A stretch of DNA of 64,000 nucleotides, from the NCBI GenBank assembly GCA_965228445.1, contig OZ245813.1, forward strand, positions 1,674,001-1,738,000. The letters run 5' to 3'. Source of the stretch: Thalassobaculum sp965228445. GTDB lineage: Bacteria; Pseudomonadota; Alphaproteobacteria; Thalassobaculales; Thalassobaculaceae. Of the stretch, positions 51,784 to 60,613 are shown one piece after another. Both the position numbers and the translations under genes were made by a program. Numbering within the stretch: position 1 is the stretch's first letter; each line of letters begins with the position of its first letter. The notes beneath the pieces are model-generated. The model searched no databases. It saw only the letters and a list, made by a program, of their open reading frames with translations, and was not told the DNA's origin.

Positions 51784-51942
51784 CGCAGAGTCGGGTGCGG
51801 GCCGTTGCCTGCTCCCGACGGCCTCCCAGCCGCCTGAGCAGGCCTGACGGACTCCATCGCTCCGATGTGGGGACAGGCTCCCCGCGTCGGAGCCGGGTCG
51901 CCCGCCGGCGCCAGCGGCACGAACTCACCGGGGCAGATCGAT

Positions 51943-53397
51943 ATGGTGGCGAACAGGCCTTCTGAAGGAAGACCCGAATGGCGTGACCCGCCGGTCATGG
52001 ACACCGTGGCCGGGCAGTGCACCCCCGGGCTCTATCCAAGAATAACCGGCGAACCCGATCCGTCGGCGCAACCTTCCTATGCGAGCCGCGGCGGCACCGG
52101 TCTGGAACTGAGCTTTCTGGGTGTGGTCTGGCTGCTGACAGCCGGCCTGCTCTGGCACGGTCTGTCGCTCGATTTCTGGCGCGACGGAACGATCGGGCCC
52201 GGCGCCTACCCGGTTTCCGCGCTGGCCGGGCTTCTGTTCATCACCACCATCCTGATCATAAAGGCCCTGCGGGTCCGCGAACTGCGGATCTATTCTCCCT
52301 TCGTGCCCGGGCTCCTCGACGACACCCGTCTGCAACAGGTCGCCGCCGCCATGGGGCGGACGATCGGCGTGCGCGTGCGGGTTGTTGCAAAGGACGGCGA
52401 GGGTCGCTTCTCAGCCCTTTGGGCCGGGGTCCGGGGCGGAAGCGCCGGTACCGCCCTCACGGTCGTTGGCTCCGACCTCACCACACTGCCGAACTTCCAT
52501 GCCGCCGCGCTCTGCGACGGACGGCTCGAACCGATTGGCGGACTGTTCTTCGACCCCGACCTGCTGGTCGTCCCCGCCGACAGCCCCTGGCAGAACGCAC
52601 ATGACCTCGATCAGACCGGAGGTCGACTGCGGATCGGCTTCGGCCATCACGAGGATGTCGACCACGCGCTCGACCGCTGGATCGCTGCCACTCAGGATTT
52701 CTCCTTCGACGCAACTTACAGCGACGACGCGGGCGCTCTGACGCAAGCCCTCGCCGATGGCGGACTTGACGCCGCCGTGCTTCGCCTCTCCCAGGCACGC
52801 CAGGCGCTCGGAACCGGTACGCTGCGCTGCATCGCCATCTTCTCACAGCCGCACCTGCATCCGGGCGCCGACGAAGCCGCCCGGTTCGGCGGCTGGGAAT
52901 ACCCGGTAGCTTCCGGTCACTGGGCGGCCCTCATGGCCCCTGGCGACATGCCCACCGCCAAGAAGACGGCCTTGGAAAAGGCGCTGGCCACGGCGATGGC
53001 AGACCTGCCGCGGGAGGAAGGCAGCCTGCGCGGATGGTCCTATCTGCCGGCCGAGACCATGCACCGGGTGCTGGACATGCAGCGCGCCAGTCTCAGTCGG
53101 CTTGGGGATACCGGATCCGCACCGCCGATCGCGCGCGGCAAGATCGTCGCCCTGGTGGCCGCGATCGTCGGCCTGGCCGCCTTTCCTTTCGTCATGGTGG
53201 AACTCGGCTTCGTCGTCACCGCATTCGTCTATGTCGGGGCGCTGATGCTGATGCTGTGGCCCAGGCTGACCGGCGCACGGGCAGCACTCTCACTGGCCGC
53301 AGCCGCCGGTCTCAGCCTCGGAACCTTCCTGCTGTTCAGCAAGGTCTTCAGCATCCTGCTTCCGGCCTCCGATCTGATTGAGGGGCTCTTGCGATGA
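51943..53397 (+). CDS. TctB-type small transporter subunit with inserted TctC-like domain
   Basis: A protein of about 484 residues (start uncertain). TctB subunits are usually 140-190 residues with four helices. Here helices 1-2 (about 57-76 and 89-108) are present, with the TctB-like LDFWRDGTIGPGAYP between them. Then about 285 residues (about 112-396) resemble a TctC/Bug binding protein: GGLFFDPDLLVVPADSPW, LRIGFG, ALADGGLDAAVL, LRCIAIFSQ and WAALMAPGDMPTAKKTALEKAL. The remaining helices follow (about 400-440 and 450-475). No signal peptide precedes the insert, and basic residues on both sides (KALRVREL, ARGK) favour a cytoplasmic location. It overlaps tctA by four bases. Start 51943 has a weak RBS; 51997 is an alternative. 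Confidence 0.82.
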   Translation: MVANRPSEGRPEWRDPPVMDTVAGQCTPGLYPRITGEPDPSAQPSYASRGGTGLELSFLGVVWLLTAGLLWHGLSLDFWRDGTIGPGAYPVSALAGLLFITTILIIKALRVRELRIYSPFVPGLLDDTRLQQVAAAMGRTIGVRVRVVAKDGEGRFSALWAGVRGGSAGTALTVVGSDLTTLPNFHAAALCDGRLEPIGGLFFDPDLLVVPADSPWQNAHDLDQTGGRLRIGFGHHEDVDHALDRWIAATQDFSFDATYSDDAGALTQALADGGLDAAVLRLSQARQALGTGTLRCIAIFSQPHLHPGADEAARFGGWEYPVASGHWAALMAPGDMPTAKKTALEKALATAMADLPREEGSLRGWSYLPAETMHRVLDMQRASLSRLGDTGSAPPIARGKIVALVAAIVGLAAFPFVMVELGFVVTAFVYVGALMLMLWPRLTGARAALSLAAAAGLSLGTFLLFSKVFSILLPASDLIEGLLR

Positions 53398-54887
53398 ACC
53401 TGCTGGTCGACGGCTTCTCCGCGGTTCTGGAGTTCCAGACGCTGATCTATCTCGCCGGCGCGGTCCTGCTCGGGATCATGGCCGGGGCCATCCCCGGGAT
53501 CTCCGCCACGATGGGCGTGGCGCTTCTTGCGCCGTTGACCTTCACCATGGAGCCGCTTATCGGGATTCTCAGCCTGGTAGGCGTCTATTGCGGGGCGGTC
53601 TACGGCGGCTCGCTCTCCGCAATCCTGCTCGGCATCCCCGGCACACCCGGCGCGGTCGCCACTACCCTCGACGGCTATGCCATGTCGCGCCAGGGCCGGC
53701 CGGGGATCGCGCTCGGCATCGCGACCCTGTCGTCCTTTCTCGGCGGCACCCTGAGCGCGGTCGCTCTGATGCTGCTGTCCTATCCGATCGCCGATTTCGC
53801 CCTGGCCTTCGGTCCACAGGAGTACCTGGCCCTGGTGGTGTTCGCCATGACCGCGATGGCGGCCCTGTCCGGCGGGGCGTTTCTGAAAGGGCTGTTCGCC
53901 GGATTCATCGGGCTGTTCCTGGCCGGCATCGGCATCGACGAGACCTATGGGGTATCGCGCTATCATTTCGGTCACCTGATGCTGATGGGCGGAATTTCGT
54001 TCATCCCGGTGACCATTGGTCTGTTTGCCATCCCGGAGACTCTTCTCAGCATCGAGCGGATCGGCCTTGCCCCGCGCCGGGCTATCCGGGTGAACCGCAT
54101 CCTGCCGGGCCGCCGCATCCTCGCGTCGCTCCTGCCCGCGCAACTGCGTTCGTCGGTGATCGGCACCATCGTCGGCGCGGTTCCGGGGGCCGGCAGCGAC
54201 GTGGCCGCCATCGTCGGCTACAGCCAGGGAAAGGTCCTGTCTCGACAGCCGGAACGTTTCGGCACCGGTTCCGAGGAAGGCATCGCCTGTGCGGAATCCG
54301 CCAACAACTCGGCGACCGGCGGATCGCTAATCCCGCTCCTGACCCTGGGCATTCCGGGCGGTGCCGTGACCGCGATCATGCTCGGCACCTTCATGACCCA
54401 TGGCCTGCAGCCGGGACCGTTGCTGCTGCACAATAACGCCGAGCTGGTGTACCAGATCTTCGCCGGCGTCTTCGTCGCCAACCTGCTGCTGCTGGTCTTC
54501 GGCCTCAGCGGCTCCAAGCTCTTCGCCCGGGTGCTGCAGATCCCGGAGAGCATCCTGATCCCGGCGATCCTTCTGCTCTGCGCCATCGGCGCCTATGCCA
54601 TGCGCACCAACCCGGTGGATGTGCTGATCATGTTCATCGCCGGCATGGTCGGCTACGTGATGGTCAAGACCGGCATTCCGCGCGCACCGCTCATCATCGG
54701 CCTGATCCTGGGGCCGATGCTGGAAGGCGAACTCGCCCGCTCGCTGATTCTGATCGGCACCGACTGGACCGGATTGTTCACCCCGATCAGTTCCGTGATC
54801 TGGCTGCTCGCCATCGCCCCCTTCGTCCTGCCGTTCGCCCGTCGCGCGGGCCGGCGGTTACGAAACCGCATCAAAACCAAAAACTAG
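53394..54887 (+). CDS. tctA: TctA-type large transporter subunit
   Basis: A 497-residue membrane subunit of a tripartite tricarboxylate transporter. About twelve helices are present. The family signatures are AGAIPGISATMGVALLAPLTF and GSLSAILLGIPGTPGAVATTLDGY near the N-terminus, and TIVGAVPGAGSDVAAIVGYSQGK with SANNSATGGSLIPLLTLGIPGG in the middle. It starts inside the end of the TctB-type gene (ATGA) and is followed 12 bases later by the binding-protein gene. It carries out ion-coupled import of a carboxylate. Confidence 0.95.
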   Translation: MNLLVDGFSAVLEFQTLIYLAGAVLLGIMAGAIPGISATMGVALLAPLTFTMEPLIGILSLVGVYCGAVYGGSLSAILLGIPGTPGAVATTLDGYAMSRQGRPGIALGIATLSSFLGGTLSAVALMLLSYPIADFALAFGPQEYLALVVFAMTAMAALSGGAFLKGLFAGFIGLFLAGIGIDETYGVSRYHFGHLMLMGGISFIPVTIGLFAIPETLLSIERIGLAPRRAIRVNRILPGRRILASLLPAQLRSSVIGTIVGAVPGAGSDVAAIVGYSQGKVLSRQPERFGTGSEEGIACAESANNSATGGSLIPLLTLGIPGGAVTAIMLGTFMTHGLQPGPLLLHNNAELVYQIFAGVFVANLLLLVFGLSGSKLFARVLQIPESILIPAILLLCAIGAYAMRTNPVDVLIMFIAGMVGYVMVKTGIPRAPLIIGLILGPMLEGELARSLILIGTDWTGLFTPISSVIWLLAIAPFVLPFARRAGRRLRNRIKTKN

Positions 54888-54899
54888 AGGGAGAAGACC

Positions 54900-55871
54900 A
54901 TGCGACTGACCCAATTCACCGGTGCCGGACAGGCACTCACGCTGGCCGGCCTCGCGCTCGGGCTGGTCGGCACCGCCGCCCAGGCTGCGGACTATCCTCA
55001 GAAGCCTGTGGAACTTGTGATCCCGTTCTCGCAGGGCGGCGGAACCGATCAGGTCGGTCGGATCTTCGCCCAATATGCCGAACCCTATCTCGGCACCGAG
55101 ATCTTCGTCAGCAACCGAACCGGCGGCAGCGGTGCCGTCGGTTTCGCCTACGGGGCCGCCGCCAAGCCGGACGGACACGTCATCACCATGGTCGTCACCA
55201 CCCTGGCGGCTGCCCCGCACACCATCGAGCAGTATCCGGTGAGCCACGAGGACTTTGCGCCGGTCTGCCTTCTGACCGCGCCGCCGGCGACCCTCGCCGT
55301 GCATCCGGACAGCGGCATCAACAGCCTTGAAGACCTGATCGCCAAGGCAAAGGCCGAACCGGGGAAGATCACGATCGGTACGGCGGGCCCAGGCAGCAAC
55401 ACCCACCTGATCGCCGCCTCGCTGGCCGACCAGGCGGGGATCGACGTGCGCTATGTGCCGAACAAGGGATCCGGCCCGGCGCTGACATCGACCTACGGCA
55501 AGCACATCGATGTCGCCGTCGCCGACAAGGCCGAGGTGGCCCCGTGGATCGCCGACGGCCGCCTGAAGGTCATCACCGTGTTCACCGACGATCCGGCCAA
55601 CGGCATCGAGGGCGTGAAGCTGGCGACGGAGAGCGGCTTCAACATCGATATCGGCTCGTTCCGGGCGATCGGAGCGCCGAAGGGCACGCCGCAGCCGGTG
55701 CTGGATGTCCTGGTGGAGACCTGCCGCAAGACCTCGGAGGATCCCGAGTTCGTCGAGCACATCACCAAGACGGGCACCGAACCCTATGTTCTGTTGGGCG
55801 ACAAGTTCGGCACCTGGCTGGCGAACAAGCACAAGGCCTTCGGCGACGCGGTGAAAGCAGCCGGTTTGTAA
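54900..55871 (+). CDS. tctC: TctC/Bug-family periplasmic binding protein
   Basis: A 323-residue exported binding protein. The signal peptide ends at about residue 29 (GTAAQA-AD); the mature start ADYPQKPVELVIPFSQGGGTD is a Bug-family signature. Later come VSNRTGGSGAVGF, AVHPDSGINSLEDLI, VPNKGSGPALTSTYG and IGAPKGTPQPVLDVL. It should capture a carboxylate for TctA and the TctB-type subunit. Because the TctB-type protein already carries a similar domain, the system has two binding-like modules. A strong hairpin follows. Confidence 0.95.
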   Translation: MRLTQFTGAGQALTLAGLALGLVGTAAQAADYPQKPVELVIPFSQGGGTDQVGRIFAQYAEPYLGTEIFVSNRTGGSGAVGFAYGAAAKPDGHVITMVVTTLAAAPHTIEQYPVSHEDFAPVCLLTAPPATLAVHPDSGINSLEDLIAKAKAEPGKITIGTAGPGSNTHLIAASLADQAGIDVRYVPNKGSGPALTSTYGKHIDVAVADKAEVAPWIADGRLKVITVFTDDPANGIEGVKLATESGFNIDIGSFRAIGAPKGTPQPVLDVLVETCRKTSEDPEFVEHITKTGTEPYVLLGDKFGTWLANKHKAFGDAVKAAGL

Positions 55872-55907
55872 GACGGGCCAGCCCGCCAGCCTTGCGAACT
55901 AAATTCA

Positions 55908-55936
55908 GGGAGCCGCCTGCTCGTCGGGCGGCTCCC
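55908..55936 (+). terminator. Hairpin after the tripartite transporter operon
   Basis: GGGAGCCGCC and GGCGGCTCCC form a ten-base perfect stem with a nine-base loop, 37 bases after the tctC stop. No T-run follows, but stem strength and position fit termination. Confidence 0.6.
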
Positions 55937-56118
55937 AAGTCATAGTTCGACCTGTGGCCGTCGGGCTGCCTTGGCCCCGTCTGCTCGCGACCGCCAGGGC
56001 CGGTATTCCGGAAATTCATACCTGAAAGAGCTTCCAAGCATACCAAGCTCCGACCAATTGACTCATCTTGGCTCCATCCAGACAAGATCAGTCCTGACAT
56101 CTGGATCGGGTATTAAGC

Positions 56119-57900
56119 ATGGCTCACCTCGAAAAGACGGCACCGGAAGCCTTCAGCGAGCACTCGGATATGTCCTTGGCGACCATCGTCGAGCACTGGA
56201 CGACGGGATTCGCCACCGCACTCAGGCAGTCCGATACCGACGCCATTGCTGATCATTTCACCGACGGCGCCAGCTGGCGCGATGCGCTGGGCTTCGTGTG
56301 GCGCATCGACACGGTGGTCGGCCCGCAAGAGATCGCCGAGGCCTTCGTCGATCGGCTCGCCGCCATGACGCTCAAGTCCTTCCAGGTCTCCGATATCCGG
56401 CACGACCCGATCACCGTCAGCCGCGGCGGGGTTGAGGTCATCGAGGGCTTCGTGTCTTTCGAGACCGATGTGGGCCCCGGCGAAGGGGTGGTCCGGCTTG
56501 TTCGCGACCCCTCCGGCGCCTACAGGTGCTGGGTGCTGCTGACCGCGCTGCAGGAGATCCGCGGCCATCGCCCGTGGCAGAAGATCGAGGCGGAGGAGGA
56601 CGCCAACATCTCGCGCGAGTTCGGCGGCGAGAACTGGGCGGACAAGCGGCGCAAGGCGCTGCGCTACGACGACCGGGAGCCCTGCGTCCTGGTGATCGGC
56701 GCCGGCCAGGCCGGTCTGTCGATCGCCGCTCAGCTCAAGGCGCTGGAGATCGACGCGCTGATCGTCGACCGCCATGGCGAGGTCGGCGACAACTGGCGCA
56801 AGCGCTACCACTCCCTGGCGCTGCATAACGAGGTGAACGGCAACCACCTCCCCTTCATGCCGTTCCCGCCCTCCTTCCCGAAATTCGTGCCCAAGGACAA
56901 GCTGGCCGACTGGTTCAAGGCCTATGCCGAGGCGCTGGACCTGAATGTCTGGACGGACACGCCGTTTCTCGGCGGCGATTACGATGAGGCGGCGGGACAC
57001 TGGACGGTCACGGTCGAGCATGAGGGCAAAGAGCGCGTCCTGAGACCGAAACACCTGGTCTTCGCCACCGGCGTGAGCGCCATCCCGGTCCATCCCAAGC
57101 TTCCCGGCCTGGAGGATTTCGCCGGCACGGTGGTGCATTCCGGCGCCTACGGGAACGGCAAGAGCTGGACCGGCCGCAAGGCCCTGGTGCTCGGCACCGG
57201 CAACAGCGCCCACGACGTCGCCCAGGACCTGCATGCCAGCGGGGCTCAGGTCGCCATGGTGCAGCGCAGCCCGACCACCGTGCTCAGCCTGGGCGAGGCG
57301 CAGAAGCTCTACGCGCTCTATCGCGAACCACGGCCGCTGGACGAGGCCGACCTGCTGGCCATGGCCGTGCCGCATCCGGTGCTGGTGCAGACCTACAAGA
57401 TGCTGACCAAGACCATCCGCGCGGCCGATGCCGAGCTGCTCAAGGGCCTCGAGAAGGCGGGTTTTCGTCTCGATTTCGGTCATGACGGCACCGGCTTCCA
57501 GATGAAGTACCTCACCCGTGGCGGCGGCTATTACTTCAACGTCGGCTGCTCGGACCTGATCGTCAGCGGCGAGATCGGCATCCTCCAGTTCGACGACATC
57601 GACCGTTTCGTGCCCGAGGGCATCCGCATGAAGGACGGCTCGGTGCACGAGATGGACCTGCTGGTCACCGCCACCGGCTTCTTGAACCAGCAGGACGTGG
57701 TGCGGGTCCATCTCGGCGACGCGATCGCCGACCGGATCGGGCCGGTCTGGGGCTTCGGCGAGGAACTGGAGCTGCGCAACATGTGGCAGCGCACCCCGCA
57801 GAAGGGGCTCTGGTTCAACGCCGGGTCCATGACCCAGTGCCGGATCTACTCGCGCTACCTCGCCCTTCAGATCAAGGCGGACGAGTTGGGGCTGACCTGA
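56119..57900 (+). CDS. Flavin monooxygenase fused to an N-terminal NTF2-like domain
   Basis: A 593-residue flavoprotein. Residues about 20-150 form an NTF2/SnoaL-like domain (WTTGFATALRQSDTDAIADHF, WRDALGF). From about residue 190 the FAD site GAGQAGLS begins, followed by the NADP site VLGTGNSAHDVAQDL near residue 360 and the late ATGFLNQQDVV segment. This layout matches flavin-containing monooxygenases and their N-hydroxylating or Baeyer-Villiger relatives. It oxidises an unknown substrate with NAD(P)H and O2. It is 60 bases before the 3-hydroxyisobutyrate-dehydrogenase-type gene. The second in-frame Met (residue 18) is a possible start. Confidence 0.87.
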   Translation: MAHLEKTAPEAFSEHSDMSLATIVEHWTTGFATALRQSDTDAIADHFTDGASWRDALGFVWRIDTVVGPQEIAEAFVDRLAAMTLKSFQVSDIRHDPITVSRGGVEVIEGFVSFETDVGPGEGVVRLVRDPSGAYRCWVLLTALQEIRGHRPWQKIEAEEDANISREFGGENWADKRRKALRYDDREPCVLVIGAGQAGLSIAAQLKALEIDALIVDRHGEVGDNWRKRYHSLALHNEVNGNHLPFMPFPPSFPKFVPKDKLADWFKAYAEALDLNVWTDTPFLGGDYDEAAGHWTVTVEHEGKERVLRPKHLVFATGVSAIPVHPKLPGLEDFAGTVVHSGAYGNGKSWTGRKALVLGTGNSAHDVAQDLHASGAQVAMVQRSPTTVLSLGEAQKLYALYREPRPLDEADLLAMAVPHPVLVQTYKMLTKTIRAADAELLKGLEKAGFRLDFGHDGTGFQMKYLTRGGGYYFNVGCSDLIVSGEIGILQFDDIDRFVPEGIRMKDGSVHEMDLLVTATGFLNQQDVVRVHLGDAIADRIGPVWGFGEELELRNMWQRTPQKGLWFNAGSMTQCRIYSRYLALQIKADELGLT

Positions 57901-57960
57901 CGCTCCGCTCCGACCTGCCCTTTCACGCGCCCGCCTCCCCACGACAGAAAAGAGACAACC

Positions 57961-58866
57961 ATGACATCACCGACGCGCATCGGATTCATCGGCCTCGGCC
58001 GGATCGGCGGCGTGATGGCCGAGCGCCTGCTGAAGGCCGGCTACGGCCTCGTCGTCTGCGACACCAACCCGGAGGCCCGCGACCGATTCAGCGCCCTGGG
58101 CGCCGAGGTGGCCGACACGCCAGCCGCCCTCGCCGATGCGGTGGAGATCGCCTTCCTCAGCCTGCCCATGCCCTCCGTTCTCCAGACTGTCTGCCTGGGT
58201 GAGAACGGGCTGAACGAGGGCGGCAGACTGCAGGTCGCCGTGGACCTGTCGACCTCGGGCCCGGCCGTCGTTCGCGAGATCGCCGAGGTCTTCGCCCAGT
58301 CCGGCAAGACGCTGGTCGATGCACCGGTCAGCGGCGGCGTGCCGGGTGCGGCGGCCGGCACCCTCGCGCTGATGGCGTCCGGACCGAGTGCCGCGCTGGA
58401 CCGGGTCCGACCGATGTTCGAGGTGCTGGCCAAGGAAATCTTCGTCATGGGCGAAGAGACCGGGCTTGGGCAGACCATGAAGCTGGTCAACAACATGGTC
58501 CTGGCGTCCTGTGCCGTCGCCAGCTTCGAGGCGACCGTGTTCGGCGTGAAGGCCGGCCTGTCGGCGGACCGTATGCTGGAGGTGATAAACGTCTCCAGCG
58601 GCCGGAACTTCGCCACGATGCAGAAGATGCCGAACTCGGTGCTGCCGGGCACCTTCCCGCCAGGCTTCGCCACCGAGCTGATGCTGAAGGATGTGAGCCT
58701 GGCCGTCGACGAGGCGGAAGGGTTGGGCGCGCGCCTCTGGATGGGCTCGGCCGCCCGCGCGTTCTTTGAGCACGCGGTCTCCCAAGGCTACACGTCCCAG
58801 GACTATTCCGAGACGATCAAGATCCTCGAAGACCGGGCCGGTGCGGCGGTCCGCAGCAACTCCTAA
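57961..58866 (+). CDS. NAD(P)-dependent beta-hydroxyacid dehydrogenase (3-hydroxyisobutyrate dehydrogenase family)
   Basis: A 301-residue dehydrogenase. The Rossmann motif is GFIGLGRIGGVMAERLLKAGY; the substrate region DAPVSGGVPGAAAGTL and the catalytic Lys in GQTMKLVNNM are both present. It oxidises a beta-hydroxyacid or reduces the matching semialdehyde. It lies between the flavin monooxygenase and a carboxymuconolactone-decarboxylase-like gene, so the set may handle the acyclic product of an oxidised ring or amine. Confidence 0.93.
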   Translation: MTSPTRIGFIGLGRIGGVMAERLLKAGYGLVVCDTNPEARDRFSALGAEVADTPAALADAVEIAFLSLPMPSVLQTVCLGENGLNEGGRLQVAVDLSTSGPAVVREIAEVFAQSGKTLVDAPVSGGVPGAAAGTLALMASGPSAALDRVRPMFEVLAKEIFVMGEETGLGQTMKLVNNMVLASCAVASFEATVFGVKAGLSADRMLEVINVSSGRNFATMQKMPNSVLPGTFPPGFATELMLKDVSLAVDEAEGLGARLWMGSAARAFFEHAVSQGYTSQDYSETIKILEDRAGAAVRSNS

Positions 58867-58916
58867 AGCGGCCCCAACGCCGCGATCCCACAAAAAAACC
58901 CAACGGAGGAAAGACG

Positions 58917-59303
58917 ATGGAAATCGAGACCATGCAGCGTGACGGCGCCCAGATCATGAAGGAGATCATCGGTGACGCCTATTTCGACAAGCGCGCCGCC
59001 TCGACCAACGACTTCAACAAGGATCTGCGGGCATTCTCCGAGATCTACTGCTTCGGCGACATCTGGGCGCGCCCCGGGCTGGAGCGCAAGACCCGCAGCC
59101 TGCTCTGCCTCAGCATGCTGACCGCGCTCGGCAAGAGCAACGAGCTGGGCCTGCATGTCCGCGGCGCGCTGGCCAACGGCTGCACCGTGGAGGAGATCAA
59201 AGAGGTGCTGCTCCAGGCCGCCGTCTATTGCGGCCTGCCCGCAGCGGTAGAGGCCACCCGGGTGGCCGAGGGCGTGCTGCGCGAACTGGGCAAGATCGAC
59301 TAA
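58917..59303 (+). CDS. Carboxymuconolactone decarboxylase family protein
   Basis: A 128-residue protein resembling the PcaC-type 4-carboxymuconolactone decarboxylase. Key regions are RPGLERKTRSLLCLSMLTALG, ELGLHVRGALANGCTVEEIKEVLLQAAVYCGLPAA, with the His and Glu of the usual active site. It lacks the CxxC redox motif of AhpD-type relatives, so decarboxylation or a related lyase step is more likely than peroxidase action. GGAGG lies upstream. Its stop overlaps the convergent LysR stop by four bases. Confidence 0.88.
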   Translation: MEIETMQRDGAQIMKEIIGDAYFDKRAASTNDFNKDLRAFSEIYCFGDIWARPGLERKTRSLLCLSMLTALGKSNELGLHVRGALANGCTVEEIKEVLLQAAVYCGLPAAVEATRVAEGVLRELGKID

Positions 59304-60214
59304 CGTCGGGCGGCCCATTGTCCCGACCGGACCATGGCCGCCACCTCCTCGCGCACATGGTCATACAGCACCTGCATGGCCGGGGTCATCGGCCGCAGGT
59401 CGTTTCGGCAGAGCGAAACGCTCCAGGAGAGATCAAGACCGGTGATCGGCAGGGCCGACACATAGCCGCTGAGCAGTTCCTGGCGCACAGCGGTGAGCGG
59501 CAGCAGGCTGAAGCCCTTCCCCTGATGCGCCAGCTCCACCATGAGGCTGAGGGCATCCACCTCGACATAGCGGGCGGGCTGGATGCCGGTGTCCCCGACG
59601 ATGCTGCGGATCACGTGCGGGACATGCGGGACGATGAAGGGATGCCGGTTCAGTTCCTCCAGGTCGATATGGTCCCGGTCGCGATAGTCCGGCGGACCGA
59701 TCGCGAACAGGTTCTCCTCCAGGAGTTCCGTCGCGTCGACGATCGTGCTGGGGCGCGGGCCGTACAGGATGGCGAGATCGATCGTACCGCCGAGCAGCCA
59801 TTCATGCAGGAAGCTGCTGAACCCCTCGACGATCCGTAGAGACACGCCGGGATACTTCTCGGCGAAATGGTCGAGAAAGGGGCCGGCGAGCCGTGCGGCC
59901 ATCGGCGCCGGCACGCCCAGCGTCACGCTGCCGGTCACGTCCAGACGGGCCTGCTTCCATACGTCGCCCTCCAGGGTCTCCACGTCGGCAAGGATGCGCT
60001 TGCACCGCCGGAACAGATGCGCACCCGCATCGGTCAGGGCGACCCCATGGCCGTGCCGGTGGAACAGCTTCGCACCCACCGCCTCCTCGAACCGGCTGAT
60101 CTGCCGGCTGACTGCCGACTGGGACAGTTTCAGCACCGCGCCGGCCTTACTCAGGCTCCGCTGATCGGCCACGTGCACGAACACCCGCATGTTTTTGAGA
60201 TCCAAGCTGCCCAA
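59300..60214 (-). CDS. LysR-family transcriptional regulator
   Basis: A 304-residue regulator. The helix-turn-helix is at about residues 7-65 (KNMRVFVHVADQRSLSKAGAVL, LSQSAVSRQISRFEEAVGAKLFHRHGHGVALTDAG). The effector domain contains GSVTLGVPAPMAARLAGPFLDHF and a DLAILYGP segment like the Nac/Cbl/CatM-type group. It converges on the upstream catabolic cluster and diverges from the RidA-like gene. It probably regulates one or both. Confidence 0.92.
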   Translation of the reverse strand: MGSLDLKNMRVFVHVADQRSLSKAGAVLKLSQSAVSRQISRFEEAVGAKLFHRHGHGVALTDAGAHLFRRCKRILADVETLEGDVWKQARLDVTGSVTLGVPAPMAARLAGPFLDHFAEKYPGVSLRIVEGFSSFLHEWLLGGTIDLAILYGPRPSTIVDATELLEENLFAIGPPDYRDRDHIDLEELNRHPFIVPHVPHVIRSIVGDTGIQPARYVEVDALSLMVELAHQGKGFSLLPLTAVRQELLSGYVSALPITGLDLSWSVSLCRNDLRPMTPAMQVLYDHVREEVAAMVRSGQWAARR

Positions 60215-60613
60215 TCCCAGGCTCCGACATTAACCGTGTCACAGGCTAGGCTCGAGTTTGCCGGCAAGAAAACCCAAAGCGCGGATGCGGACGCGGTTTC
60301 GATGGCGGTCTGACTAAGCCATTCGCCTGGGATGTCGTGGATCTGGCTCTCCGCGGTTCAGTCAACCGATCTTGAAGGCTGTCCGATTGGGTACTCGTGG
60401 ATGCTGGACCCTCATACCACGTCCGTAAATGTTCGACCCAGAGCGGTCGCTGGCGGACTATGAGCCGCTCGCCTCGAAGCGGTCATTCACGGTCGCAGCG
60501 GCGTTCAAGCCAAAGCAGCAGTCTTTCGGGGTGAACGAACAAAATACAGACCCACAGATCGGCTCTTTGAAATCCGTACCAACGAGAGGCAAGTACTAAA
60601 GGGCAGTGGTGTT
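60215..60613. other. Non-coding divergent spacer
   Basis: About 400 bases between the LysR gene and the RidA-like gene. Composition is lower in GC than the flanks, especially near the right end. Short open frames lack ribosome sites. No palindrome of LysR type was found with confidence. Confidence 0.5.
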
